From: Bacteroidales bacterium UBA2712
Lineage (GTDB): Bacteria > Bacteroidota > Bacteroidia > Bacteroidales > Paludibacteraceae
Length of the DNA stretch: 64,000 nt
Assembly (NCBI GenBank): GCA_002354055.1
Contig: DEKW01000020.1
Location: forward strand, 95,124 to 159,123
Direction of reading: 5' to 3'
The position numbers were made by a program, and so were the translations under genes. Position 1 is the stretch's first letter, and each line of letters opens with the position of its first letter. Shown here in pieces: positions 40,592 to 50,225 of the stretch. A model generated the notes under the pieces. It was not told the DNA's origin and did not search any database. It saw only the letters and a program-made list of their open reading frames with translations.

Positions 40592-43500
40592 GGTGGATGA
40601 ATTTGTGATTTATGATTTCAAATTTAGGATTAATATTTTCGATAGCGGTTATAATCGGGTCGCAGAGGCCTTCTCCATAGACCTCCAACTCCCACAGGGA
40701 CGCACCGTAGCCGGTGTTGCGGGTCTTGCAGAAGATGCGCACAAACTGTGCCTCCACGGGTTCGTTATTGATGCGGATATCGTGGGTCTGCGTGCCGCCT
40801 TTAGCACCGGAAATCGATTTGACGGTCGTGTAGTTCTCCCCGTCGGAGCTGACCTGGATATCGAAAGAAGTCGCATACGCATTCTCCCAGATGAGACGCA
40901 CTTGCGTCAGGAGGTAACAATTCTCCAGATCGACCGCTATCCACTCGTTATCCCGGAATCGGCTGGACCAGCGTGTTTTCATATCGCCGTCCACGGCTTT
41001 TGGCGCTGCCTCTCCATCTCCTTCGGCTCCCGATGCCGTTACGGGTTTATGGAGCGCGAGGTTCACTTCCTCAAACGGCAGGATGTGAACTATCGCCGTG
41101 TCGGTTCTCTCGAAGCAGGGGAAGACGAGTTCGTGATTGCCCACTTGGGTGGCAAGATAAACGGAGCGGCAGGTATCCATGACGTCGCCAAACTGATTGA
41201 GGATGGAGACGACGAACGTCTGCTGCGTACCAATCGGCATGGTCACTTCTGCGGGTGTCACCTCTGCCGTAGCCGCCATCTCAGTCTCCATGACGATGAT
41301 CGTCAGAGACGCTGAGCAGCCACCAACCATGCGGGTCTCCGTGAAGAGACCGTAGTCGGGGTATGTCTTCTGCTCCGAAGAGGTGGAGACGATTGCCCCG
41401 TTGAAGTTATACGCCGTTGTGGTGAGGGTGGTTGTCTGTCCCTGCTGAAGGACAGTGTCAGACGCAGAGAGTGCTACCGCAAAGACTGTTTCCGGATCTC
41501 CGGTTAGCGGTCGTCCATATGCCTCCAGTTCATAGAGCGAAGTGCCATACTGCGTAGCGCGCTGGAGTCCCGTCAAGCGGATATATCGAGCGCGAGTAGG
41601 GCCTACCCCCATCCCCTCCCTGAAGGGAAGGGAGATTCTTTCTACGCCGCCTGCAGAAGCGTATATAGCGCTATGCCATGTAGTGCCGTCAGACGAGAGT
41701 GCGAGTTCGTATTCGGATGCAAATGCCGTCTCCCAACGCAGGATCAGATGGTCGATAAAACATACCTCGCCCAGATCCACCATCGCCCATTCTCCATCGT
41801 GATGCGTCGATCCCCAGCGGGTGTTCGTCTTGCCGTCCGTGAGATTCGCTGCCACACAACCGGCGTTCTCAAACGAAGAGACCGTCACGGGTTTATGCAG
41901 CGCGAGATTCGGATACGGCAGATCCCAAGCCATCGGGTCTGGGATGATGGTCTCTTCTTCATCTTCGATGGTCGTCACCGTGCGGGTCTCCGCGCCGGAG
42001 AATAGTGTCAGGCCATGCGGCACAGTGACCGTGGTGTCTTTTGCTCCGAAGAAATGCACGGAGAGCGGTATCTGAGCCACATTATAAACCGCGTATGTCA
42101 TGCGTCCGCTGAGGGTGTCCGTATAAGCGCACGCCGTCGGATGCGAAGCAAAGATATCATACCGCTTCTCGCCCAAACCCTTATGCGAATGCGCGAGCCA
42201 ATAAGTGATGCCGCCCGTGTCGGGATTCTTCGCCAGCGCCTTTCCCATCTGATCCATTCTGTCCCACACATGAATCGCCGAATCGGCATCGAAGAGCGAG
42301 AGGTACGACAGACACACATTGCCCAGCCCCGACTCATCCCCCAAACCGCCTTGCGGGGCTTCGTAATTGCCTACCTCTTTGGTAGCGTACATCTGCGTGT
42401 AGTCCCATTTAGCGAAAGGCAGGTCTTCGCTGAAACAGTTGGTCAGTATAGGCGAGATAGGCAGCCATTGGATGGAATGCATCCATACCGGGTCGCCGGA
42501 GAACCACGTCCACCAACCCACACCTTGCCTCGTCAGATTGCAGCAATAAGGGTGGTTATATTTGGTAAAATCGATATTCCGCCTTTTCTTGTCAAACCAA
42601 TACTCCGATGTCGCACGTGTCTCGAGGGTATAGCCCATGATTCCTGCCTCCAACATCTCCTGGTCTTGCAGCGCAGCGCCTAAGAGCCACACGCCACCCC
42701 AGCCTTGTATCGCCTCCGAAGAGGACTCCTGACCGTTTCCGTTGCCGGCATTACCTAATCCTCCTGCAAACGAATGTCCGCAATAAGGATTGAACGTGCG
42801 GAACCAAGGCTCGTCCGCCGAACGCTGCCAGTTGGCATAATCGCGTGCCACCTCCCGCGCCATCAGACCGTAGTTCGTGCGGAAATCGTCATCCAGCATA
42901 CACAGCAGCGCCGACGCATAGACGAAATAACCGTAATGGAAATGATGGTCATTGAAGGTATCCGAGTCATAAGAAGGATCCATACCGATGAGGGCACCCC
43001 ATTTCGGGTAACGCGCAAAATAAAACCGCTCTTCGCCCGGCGTGAAGGTGTACCAGTTGACCAGCACTTCTTTCAAACGATTCTTCGCCATACGGAAAGT
43101 AGCGGTATCGCCCATCTGGAGCGCAAAAGTCATATAATGCGCCATCTGCGTAAGTCCTTTGCCGCCCCAATAGGTATCGCCGCCAAACGAACCACGCTTC
43201 GCATAATCGGCATTGAGCGCTGTCATACGGGCTTCAGAGAACTCTTCTCCCCACTCCATCGGAGCCGGAAAGAACGGCAGGAACGAATGCACCGGATAGG
43301 TAAATGTAAAATCATTCCCTGCGTACAGACGCATCGTGCCACGAGGAGAGAGATAGGTACTATTGACCATCTGGTCATTTACCATTTGGTCATTCGGACC
43401 ATAGTAATGATGCGGCAGAAAGCCCATAAGGACGGGTTTATCGACATGAAAAGTGGTCGTAAGCGAAGAGCTCGCGGCATTATAAGCGTACGAGAAAGTA

Positions 43501-44222
43501 GTCTTGCGCGGGATTTGGAACGCATAAGGCGCACAAGCCGCAGCGTCTAAACCATCCGTGAGCAAAGCAATCGTGAGTTTGTCCGTGTCCGTAAAGACCG
43601 CATATCGGGCGCTATTGGGATTGGTAACCTGCATCGTGATGCCGGAGGCCTCAAGCCAAACGAGCGGCGAACCTTCCATACACGTCACGCGCACCCAATC
43701 CTCGCCGTCCTGCATGATAAACGACATCGCGAAATCCGACCAGCTATCCACCAGCGCTTCCTCAAAAGCAGCATTCTTACCGGTAGCGGTCTTCTTAAAC
43801 GTCACCGAGAGCGGTGTGTCCCATTTGACCTCACAGCCCGTGGGCTCCCAATAGGACGGATAACCAATCGTCAGTTCACCATCTTTTGCCTCTGCCCAAC
43901 CGGGATAGAACCACAGTTTTCCGGTCCATGTATTGACGAGTGCGTGCGTCCACCAATCATTCGTCGGCAGCGCCAGAGAACCCTGTTGCAAACCATCGGG
44001 AGTACCCAACCGCGCCAAGAGCGAGTCCGGCAGATAGAGCGTCCGATGCTCCATCTGATATGCCTGACAACCGCCGTGAGCCGAAGTGCGACTCTTGGAC
44101 AGCGGCACATACGAAGCATACGAACCCGCGCCCACCGGAACAGGTGTCTGGGCGAAAGAGGAGACCGCTATCGCTGAAAGAAAAAAGACCGCTGCACTCA
44201 AAGACAAAAGACTCCGTTTCAT
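40515..44222 (-). CDS. GH81 endo-beta-1,3-glucanase with two discoidin domains
   Basis: 1235 residues: signal peptide (cleavage near SFAQ), GH81 catalytic module (about 50-760) with LPTNDWWTH, SFGGDTYWGGK, DSDTFNDHHFHYGYF and the glutamate-rich GNGNGQESSSEAIQGW, an F5/8-type (CBM32-like) domain (about 800-945), a linker domain, and a second F5/8 domain (about 1060-1195). The C-terminal tail is IYISRNGAIYTIDGR. It cuts internal beta-1,3-glucosyl bonds at the surface or outside. Repeat-encoded inserts occur at 43366-43397 (NDQMVNDQMVN) and 41603-41636. It overlaps the GH3 gene by 77 bases in the same direction. Confidence 0.92.
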   Translation of the reverse strand: MKRSLLSLSAAVFFLSAIAVSSFAQTPVPVGAGSYASYVPLSKSRTSAHGGCQAYQMEHRTLYLPDSLLARLGTPDGLQQGSLALPTNDWWTHALVNTWTGKLWFYPGWAEAKDGELTIGYPSYWEPTGCEVKWDTPLSVTFKKTATGKNAAFEEALVDSWSDFAMSFIMQDGEDWVRVTCMEGSPLVWLEASGITMQVTNPNSARYAVFTDTDKLTIALLTDGLDAAACAPYAFQIPRKTTFSYAYNAASSSLTTTFHVDKPVLMGFLPHHYYGPNDQMVNDQMVNSTYLSPRGTMRLYAGNDFTFTYPVHSFLPFFPAPMEWGEEFSEARMTALNADYAKRGSFGGDTYWGGKGLTQMAHYMTFALQMGDTATFRMAKNRLKEVLVNWYTFTPGEERFYFARYPKWGALIGMDPSYDSDTFNDHHFHYGYFVYASALLCMLDDDFRTNYGLMAREVARDYANWQRSADEPWFRTFNPYCGHSFAGGLGNAGNGNGQESSSEAIQGWGGVWLLGAALQDQEMLEAGIMGYTLETRATSEYWFDKKRRNIDFTKYNHPYCCNLTRQGVGWWTWFSGDPVWMHSIQWLPISPILTNCFSEDLPFAKWDYTQMYATKEVGNYEAPQGGLGDESGLGNVCLSYLSLFDADSAIHVWDRMDQMGKALAKNPDTGGITYWLAHSHKGLGEKRYDIFASHPTACAYTDTLSGRMTYAVYNVAQIPLSVHFFGAKDTTVTVPHGLTLFSGAETRTVTTIEDEEETIIPDPMAWDLPYPNLALHKPVTVSSFENAGCVAANLTDGKTNTRWGSTHHDGEWAMVDLGEVCFIDHLILRWETAFASEYELALSSDGTTWHSAIYASAGGVERISLPFREGMGVGPTRARYIRLTGLQRATQYGTSLYELEAYGRPLTGDPETVFAVALSASDTVLQQGQTTTLTTTAYNFNGAIVSTSSEQKTYPDYGLFTETRMVGGCSASLTIIVMETEMAATAEVTPAEVTMPIGTQQTFVVSILNQFGDVMDTCRSVYLATQVGNHELVFPCFERTDTAIVHILPFEEVNLALHKPVTASGAEGDGEAAPKAVDGDMKTRWSSRFRDNEWIAVDLENCYLLTQVRLIWENAYATSFDIQVSSDGENYTTVKSISGAKGGTQTHDIRINNEPVEAQFVRIFCKTRNTGYGASLWELEVYGEGLCDPIITAIENINPKFEIINHKFIHHGRIYISRNGAIYTIDGRLCVLPQE
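43366..43397. repeat. In-frame ATTTGGTC/ATTTACC repeat inside GH81 gene
   Basis: Encodes NDQMVNDQMVN. It is the same repeat family as at 20740-20773 and 22200-22237, here within a catalytic-module loop. Confidence 0.85.
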
Positions 44223-44225
44223 ACC

Positions 44226-45836
44226 TTACAGTTTCACCAATATTGTTTCTACACTATTCGCCGGCATTTCCACCGTTGCGCAGTATTCGCCAATCTGCAG
44301 CGGGAAAGAGGTCGCTTCGCCTGTATTGAGGATATTCACCGCGATCTGTCCCTCTGCATTCTTCGTCGCGCAGACAAAAATCTGATCGCTGATTTCTGAA
44401 GGTTGACAACTGATCACCTGATCGCCCGGACGCATGGAGCGGCTGAATTGCTTGAGAACAAAATAATAGGGTGTGTAATAGATATTTTCCTTCTCGTAAT
44501 CAATCATCACCGGCGCCGCAGCGAAGTTATTCACGTGGTTCGGTCCGCCGATGGAGTCCAAGACGATATTCCAATCGATGAAACCCGTCAGCCAGTGGTT
44601 CATACCTTCTATGATATAACGCGCATAGCGGTGCACACCCGCATATTTGGGATGCGTGTCACCTGCCCAGCGGGTCGAATACGCCCAATCGGTGGCCACT
44701 TTGTTCCACCAGAAAGCGTCGTTTCCGAACCATCCGCTCTCTTGGAATCCTTCCGGATCGGTCACGCCGTCCCAGGGTTCGCAGCCTAGGTTATCAATAC
44801 ATCCCTCGGTGTGCAGAATAGTCTTATCGGGATAAAGCGCGTGTACGGAATCCAGCACGTTCGGAAAACAGTCGATCGTCGAACCGTACCAGTGTACCGC
44901 CATGCCTGCCGTCGCAGCATTTGCCAGCGAATCACCATAGATAGCTGCTGTGTAAGGACCCATCTCGAAGATATTCTGGTCGAAACCAAGGATCTTCACA
45001 TCCTGAAAACCGCTTTCGTCCAAACGCGGACGCATATATTGACCGATGAACTCTGCCTCAACAGCAGGCCAGAAATCCATACTCTCCCATCCGCCGTCAT
45101 TACCCATCGGTTCGTTCACCGGCGTGAGTGCCCATATATCCACACCTTCTGCCTTCCATGTCTCAACATATTTCGCCAGATAGCGCGCATAGGCATCATA
45201 GTACTCCGGCAGCAACGCACCGCCGCGATGAAAACCATTCTCGCGCTCGTAGTATTTCTTGTTCTCTTTCATCCACGCCGGCGCCGTCCAAGTGTTCGCC
45301 ACGATGCGGTATTCTTTATCGGTTTGAGCCTGTTTGATTGCCCAGACGTCTTTCATCAGATGATACAGATCGTAGTTGCAGTCCTGAATCTGCGGATACT
45401 GCGCTTTCGCAAATCCCTCTTTGTCACGGTCCAGCGTAAACGAATGCAGCTCCACATCGCCGTCCTCTTCTGCCAGCGAATATTTGCCTTCCACAGAGAA
45501 ATCCGACGCACCGATCTGCGTGCGGCTCATGGAGAAATTCGCACCCTTTTCGCCATACAATTCCTCCAACACCGCCTGACGTTTCTCTACAGGCAGACAT
45601 GCCAACACGAAAGCCGAACTCTCCGTCAGCGAACCGCCAAAACCGTCAATCGTCTGCCTCGTCTCGGAGGGGTTGATCACAACGGCATTCTCCGCCGTGC
45701 CTTTCTTAAACACCACCGCCTCTTTCTCGGCACACTTGTCTCCGGCCTCGGAAGTCAGCCATACGTGGGTAGAAGGCACTTTCGCCGTGCAGGCACTCAG
45801 CGCGCAGAGCGCGTATAAAAAGATTGTATTTCTCAT
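44226..45836 (-). CDS. GH30 beta-glucanase lipoprotein
   Basis: 536 residues. Lipoprotein-type signal (MRNTIFLYALCALSACTAK). The GH30 barrel begins IDGFGGSLTESSAF, with the acid/base Glu in TPVNEPMGN and the nucleophile Glu in LHTEGC. A beta-sandwich side domain closes the C-terminus. In beta-glucan loci this family usually provides endo-beta-1,6-glucanase activity (subfamily 3); beta-glucosidase or xylan activity exists in other subfamilies. Its start overlaps the phosphorylase stop by 4 bases, and it ends 3 bp before the GH81 start. Confidence 0.9.
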   Translation of the reverse strand: MRNTIFLYALCALSACTAKVPSTHVWLTSEAGDKCAEKEAVVFKKGTAENAVVINPSETRQTIDGFGGSLTESSAFVLACLPVEKRQAVLEELYGEKGANFSMSRTQIGASDFSVEGKYSLAEEDGDVELHSFTLDRDKEGFAKAQYPQIQDCNYDLYHLMKDVWAIKQAQTDKEYRIVANTWTAPAWMKENKKYYERENGFHRGGALLPEYYDAYARYLAKYVETWKAEGVDIWALTPVNEPMGNDGGWESMDFWPAVEAEFIGQYMRPRLDESGFQDVKILGFDQNIFEMGPYTAAIYGDSLANAATAGMAVHWYGSTIDCFPNVLDSVHALYPDKTILHTEGCIDNLGCEPWDGVTDPEGFQESGWFGNDAFWWNKVATDWAYSTRWAGDTHPKYAGVHRYARYIIEGMNHWLTGFIDWNIVLDSIGGPNHVNNFAAAPVMIDYEKENIYYTPYYFVLKQFSRSMRPGDQVISCQPSEISDQIFVCATKNAEGQIAVNILNTGEATSFPLQIGEYCATVEMPANSVETILVKL

Positions 45837-48800
45837 AACTCTATAATTAACTGTTTGATCTCGCCGTCACGGGCAAAGAGATGTGCGGATTGTTCTTTCG
45901 TGAGCGTGAATGCTGAATGCTGAATGCTGAATGCTGATTTCTTATATATAATCTCCGTTCCGCAATAGGTAAACCTCAACTCGCCATCCTTGAAATCCTC
46001 GTCGCGCAGCATCGTCGGTGCAAAAGTGACTTGTCCGTCGCGCACAGAGACGCCTAACTCGAACCACCGGCTGATGATATCTTCCTTCACCTGTCCGGTC
46101 ATTCCCGGTTGTTGCACGCCAGCCATGGTCGGCGTATGCGAATACGGATCGAAGGGGAAAGCCCCATACTCATCCGGCCGCTTGTGCGAACCGATACCCT
46201 CGCGGATGGCAAAATAATGATCGCGCAAGCGCTGATTATCCGATTGCTGAATATTCTCTCCCACCGCCAGCAACAACTTGCTCACCATGTGCCAATAGAT
46301 ACAGCCGAGGCCTTCGTACTTATAGAACGTGCCGGAACGACCGGTGAACGCGTGGTGATGGAAGACCGACTCATAGAGATCTTTCAGTTCTTCCGGCAGG
46401 TTATTGGCATTGCGGTATTGCGCATCGAAATGGATGCCGCCGTCGCAGTCTTGTTTCAATATAGTACCAAGATATTTCTGTACCACCGGCAGCGATTTCG
46501 CTTCCTCAGGAAGATTATTCATCTCCAGGAACGAAGGTCTTTTGCGATTCGGGTACAACATATAACTCCGCTGATCCTCGCGATAGAGCGCCGAAGCACG
46601 CATGGCGTCCAACAGATCTGCTGCTTCTTCTCCGGACAACAAACCCGAAGAGAGCACTGCCACCTGTCCTTCCAACATCTCATAGAGATGCGACACCTCG
46701 ATGGTGTTCTCCGCAAAACGGATCAGGTTATATGCCTCGTACAGCCCGTCTGCGCGTTTATTGGCGCGGATAGACTCATCGATCTTATTGAGTGTCGCGT
46801 CGCAGAAATCCTGCAACTCTTTCAGTTCCAAGGTCTCCGTCTTGCCGCTTATTCCCGCATAAACACGAGTGCGGTATTTCTCTCCGGCAGAACCGACAAT
46901 ATCCGTAAACTGCTTTCTGTTGCCATTCATATACGCCTGACGAATAGCGCGCAGGAAGTCCAAGGTCTCTTCGCCGACCTCCACATCGCTCTCGATCAGT
47001 TGGCGCAGAAAAGCCACATACCGCCGCATGTAACACAGCGTCACCATCGATGTGCCGTAACCCACCAGGGCATTGTTCGCATCATTCCATTCGGGACGAA
47101 GCGTATTCATCCAGATACCCGCTTCGGGAATGAAATTCGACAGTTTGGTCAACAGCGGAATCAACAGCTTATCTGCCATCGTGGTCCGATAGACTTGTCC
47201 TTTCTCGTCCAGGATCAGTTTGGCGTCCGCGCCCATCTTCGGTACCAGCGCCATGATACGTTGGTGTAACTCGTTATCAAACGTGATACTGTTTTTCGGA
47301 TCGGCCACTATCTCCGCGTACGATTTGAGGCGGTAGGGCACATTCGCGAACGCATACTTACGCTCGTTGAGCAAACCGCGCAAAGTCTCCGGCGCATGGT
47401 GATAACTGAGTTCCAGCAGTTTCAACAGATAAATGATTTGATGGTCTCCCCAATAGCCGATATTTGACCACGGGTTCTCCGGCTCAATCACTTCCCAGTC
47501 GATGCCTTCATTGGAGATCCGATAGGGGTTATAGCCGTCCGCCGTAGTGGCGTTCAGAAATTTGGCGATAATATGATTGATAAAAAGCGGATAACTGAAC
47601 GAGAGCGCTTCCCAGTTCTGGAAGATATCCCGCCAGTTGCCCTGATAAGCTACTACCGGTTTTCCTTCCTCATCCTGCACGCGAATCGAGAACAGGTTCC
47701 ACGGCCTCGAAGGATCCCCATGCCGACGTCCGAAAGTGAGCGGCAGATCTTCCTCCCCTTCGCCTTTAACCTTTAGCCCTTCGCCTTTTTTCGGCGGGTA
47801 CGTCAGATAATATCCTCCGCGCATGGTATTGAACAGCACATTCGCAAAATGCCGCGCATCGTTGGCTTCGTCACCGGAATGTTGCACACCGTCGTTCTTT
47901 GCCACAATAGCCCGTAAGGTCTCTGTCGATTGCGCCATTGCCGCCTCGATCTGCTCTACCGCATCCTCACGCGCCACAAAATGCATCAACTCATGCACCG
48001 CCACGGCATCCTGACTCACATCCAACACATTATACCACGTCTGCGCAACTCGCGCCGCCAGACGCACACTCGCCTGCGCCACGAAAGCACCCCGTACACC
48101 CTTGGAAGGAGTTAAACCGTAATTAGGACGTGGTAATCCTAGACCATACACGGTATTGCAAGTTAAGGATTCAGAGGGTTCTGCGCGGTCCACGAGAATC
48201 GCTTCCATCCTAAAAAGTGCCAGACCGACTTTCTCGTGAGACTTCCGGTTCTCGACCTCAATCAGTTCGGTCTTCTTATAACCGTCCACCAGCGTGGAGA
48301 ACTCATTCTGCGTCTTGCGTTCCACACCAGCCGGAAGGACGTTCAAGAGACGATCGTCAATCTCTACTTCGGTGGCGCGGTTACCTAAGTTCTCCAAGGT
48401 CGCGCGACGTACCCATCCGTGTTTGCCTGCCGGTGCCCAGAGATAAGAGAAACGCAGTTTGAGCGTGTGGTTCTCTTCGCAAAAAACAATCTGGTTGCCT
48501 ACCGTCGATTTGGCAATCTTACGGGAGAGCACAAACACATCCTGCTGCTGCGCAGAGAAAGGCCGCCAGAGCAGATCTCCGTTCACTTGAAACGGTTCGC
48601 CCTTCACTCGAATTGCCGTTTTCGGACCCGTCGTTTCGTAGTTCTCGGTAATCTTATCGTCGGTGTAATACGGGAAGAGCGCTTCTCCCGGCGAGCGACG
48701 GCCGCAAGTCAGACCGCCCGTTGAAGAGAGATACATCCATAAATCCGTGTCTGAAGCTAACGAGATGAAGAATGGCTGCATCTCGTTATAGTTGGCGATC

Positions 48801-48847
48801 TCATAGAACCGCTCTCCGTTGATCGTTATAAATTGTCCTTTAACCAT
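45833..48847 (-). CDS. Clan GH-Q beta-glucan phosphorylase (GH94/GH149/GH161-like)
   Basis: 1004 residues with no signal peptide, so cytosolic. The N-terminal beta-sandwich (about 1-300) and alpha/alpha-barrel hold YQGNWRDIFQNWEALSFSYP, the clan GH-Q motif with the general-acid Asp, and NPWSNIGYWGDHQIIYLLKL. Length and the laminarin-type neighbours favour a beta-1,3-glucan phosphorylase of GH149 or GH161 over GH94; this is inference. It would use phosphate to release glucose 1-phosphate from imported oligosaccharides. Repeat-encoded segments are SAFSIQHSAF (45907-45939) and KGEGLKVKGEGE (47762-47790). Confidence 0.85.
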   Translation of the reverse strand: MVKGQFITINGERFYEIANYNEMQPFFISLASDTDLWMYLSSTGGLTCGRRSPGEALFPYYTDDKITENYETTGPKTAIRVKGEPFQVNGDLLWRPFSAQQQDVFVLSRKIAKSTVGNQIVFCEENHTLKLRFSYLWAPAGKHGWVRRATLENLGNRATEVEIDDRLLNVLPAGVERKTQNEFSTLVDGYKKTELIEVENRKSHEKVGLALFRMEAILVDRAEPSESLTCNTVYGLGLPRPNYGLTPSKGVRGAFVAQASVRLAARVAQTWYNVLDVSQDAVAVHELMHFVAREDAVEQIEAAMAQSTETLRAIVAKNDGVQHSGDEANDARHFANVLFNTMRGGYYLTYPPKKGEGLKVKGEGEEDLPLTFGRRHGDPSRPWNLFSIRVQDEEGKPVVAYQGNWRDIFQNWEALSFSYPLFINHIIAKFLNATTADGYNPYRISNEGIDWEVIEPENPWSNIGYWGDHQIIYLLKLLELSYHHAPETLRGLLNERKYAFANVPYRLKSYAEIVADPKNSITFDNELHQRIMALVPKMGADAKLILDEKGQVYRTTMADKLLIPLLTKLSNFIPEAGIWMNTLRPEWNDANNALVGYGTSMVTLCYMRRYVAFLRQLIESDVEVGEETLDFLRAIRQAYMNGNRKQFTDIVGSAGEKYRTRVYAGISGKTETLELKELQDFCDATLNKIDESIRANKRADGLYEAYNLIRFAENTIEVSHLYEMLEGQVAVLSSGLLSGEEAADLLDAMRASALYREDQRSYMLYPNRKRPSFLEMNNLPEEAKSLPVVQKYLGTILKQDCDGGIHFDAQYRNANNLPEELKDLYESVFHHHAFTGRSGTFYKYEGLGCIYWHMVSKLLLAVGENIQQSDNQRLRDHYFAIREGIGSHKRPDEYGAFPFDPYSHTPTMAGVQQPGMTGQVKEDIISRWFELGVSVRDGQVTFAPTMLRDEDFKDGELRFTYCGTEIIYKKSAFSIQHSAFTLTKEQSAHLFARDGEIKQLIIEL
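45907..45939. repeat. In-frame GCTGAAT heptamers near the phosphorylase C-terminus
   Basis: Four to five units encoding KSAFSIQHSAFTL. Confidence 0.85.
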
Positions 48848-50192
48848 TGCGTCTCTCCTCCAATTCGGTTTTCATTTGATTCATTGTTTTCTGGTCGAGA
48901 TTATAGAACGCCATGACGATGGCGCATGAAGCATACAGCACACCCGGAATGACGCTTACCAGCAGTCGTATTCCCATCATCGCGCTATCGGATTGTACGT
49001 CTGCATTAGCAATAAAATGCGTCACACTCAGCAACCATCCTGCTGCTGCTGCGCCTATTGCCCAACCGAGTTTCTGTGCCAAGACAGACGCTGAGAAACA
49101 GAGACCTGTCGTACGCCTGTTGAACTTCCATTCGCCGTAATCTGCCACATCCGCCAGCATCGTCCACAAGAGCGGAACAGCCGGTGCGTATGCCATCTTC
49201 GCAAGGATATTGAAGGTATAGACAAGTGGCAGATTATCGCCCGCTACGAAGATCAGCGAGAAGAAGATTCCCGACACGATGGACGACATGATATAGACGG
49301 CTTTATTGCCAAAACGTTTGGCAAGCGGTTTGGACGCCGGCAGCGCTACAATCAGCGCCACGGTTCCGAGCACATTGAAGAGTTGCACATTCTCCGCGTC
49401 GTGGATATAATACTTGAAGTAATAAGCGATCGCGGCATTCTGCATCGCGAACATGATAAACGACACGATGCCCACACACGTCAGCACGATCCATGCCTTA
49501 TTCATAAACAGGTACTTGAAATCTTTCAGCACATTGCTGTCCTGTTTCTCCGGTTGCGGCACACGCTCTTTGGTCGTCGCAAAAGCGATGAGGAAGAAAG
49601 CAATACTGAGCACGCCGAACAGACCTACCGTATATTGGTATCCCTGCGCTTGATTCACCACACCGTCATTACCGATGGCGCCCAGCCATTTGACGAGATA
49701 CAGCGCTGCGCCGGTAACGATAAACTGACCGATATACGCTGCGATAAAACGATAGGTATTCAGTCCCGCACGCTCGTTGGAGTCATCCGTCATGACCGCA
49801 GAGAGCGAACTGTACGGCAAGTTCACAAACGCATATGCCGTACGCAGCAAGAGACAGGTGATGAGCGCATAAGCGAACTTACCATTCAGACCGAACTCCG
49901 GCGTCGTGAACGCTAATACCGCCAGAATGGCATATGGTACCGAACCGAACAACAGATACGGACGGAACTTCCCCCAGCGGCTGTTCGTACGGTCGGAGAT
50001 GATGCCTACCACAGGATCCATGATCGCATCCCAGATACTGCCGACAAACATGATCACACCTGCCAAAGCCGGGCTCAGACCATAGATGTCCGTATAGAAA
50101 ATCAACAACCAGAAACCTACCAGATCCCACACAAAATGGGACGCGGTATCACCTAAACTGTAACCAAATTTCTCTCGAATAGATAGTTTCAT
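48840..50192 (-). CDS. GPH-family sugar:cation symporter
   Basis: 450 residues with twelve membrane helices. SIREKFGYSLGDTASHFVW at the start and DRTNSRWGKFRPYLL after the second helix are the glycoside-pentoside-hexuronide signature. It would bring beta-gluco-oligosaccharides across the inner membrane to the cytosolic phosphorylase, whose gene overlaps its stop by 8 bases. Confidence 0.93.
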   Translation of the reverse strand: MKLSIREKFGYSLGDTASHFVWDLVGFWLLIFYTDIYGLSPALAGVIMFVGSIWDAIMDPVVGIISDRTNSRWGKFRPYLLFGSVPYAILAVLAFTTPEFGLNGKFAYALITCLLLRTAYAFVNLPYSSLSAVMTDDSNERAGLNTYRFIAAYIGQFIVTGAALYLVKWLGAIGNDGVVNQAQGYQYTVGLFGVLSIAFFLIAFATTKERVPQPEKQDSNVLKDFKYLFMNKAWIVLTCVGIVSFIMFAMQNAAIAYYFKYYIHDAENVQLFNVLGTVALIVALPASKPLAKRFGNKAVYIMSSIVSGIFFSLIFVAGDNLPLVYTFNILAKMAYAPAVPLLWTMLADVADYGEWKFNRRTTGLCFSASVLAQKLGWAIGAAAAGWLLSVTHFIANADVQSDSAMMGIRLLVSVIPGVLYASCAIVMAFYNLDQKTMNQMKTELEERRNG

Positions 50193-50225
50193 ATCAATTT
50201 GAAATCACAAATTACAAATCATAAA

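Noticed and set aside
46109..47269. 386-codon plus-strand frame opposite the phosphorylase
   Set aside because: Shadow frame. The GH-Q motif and gene order support the minus strand.
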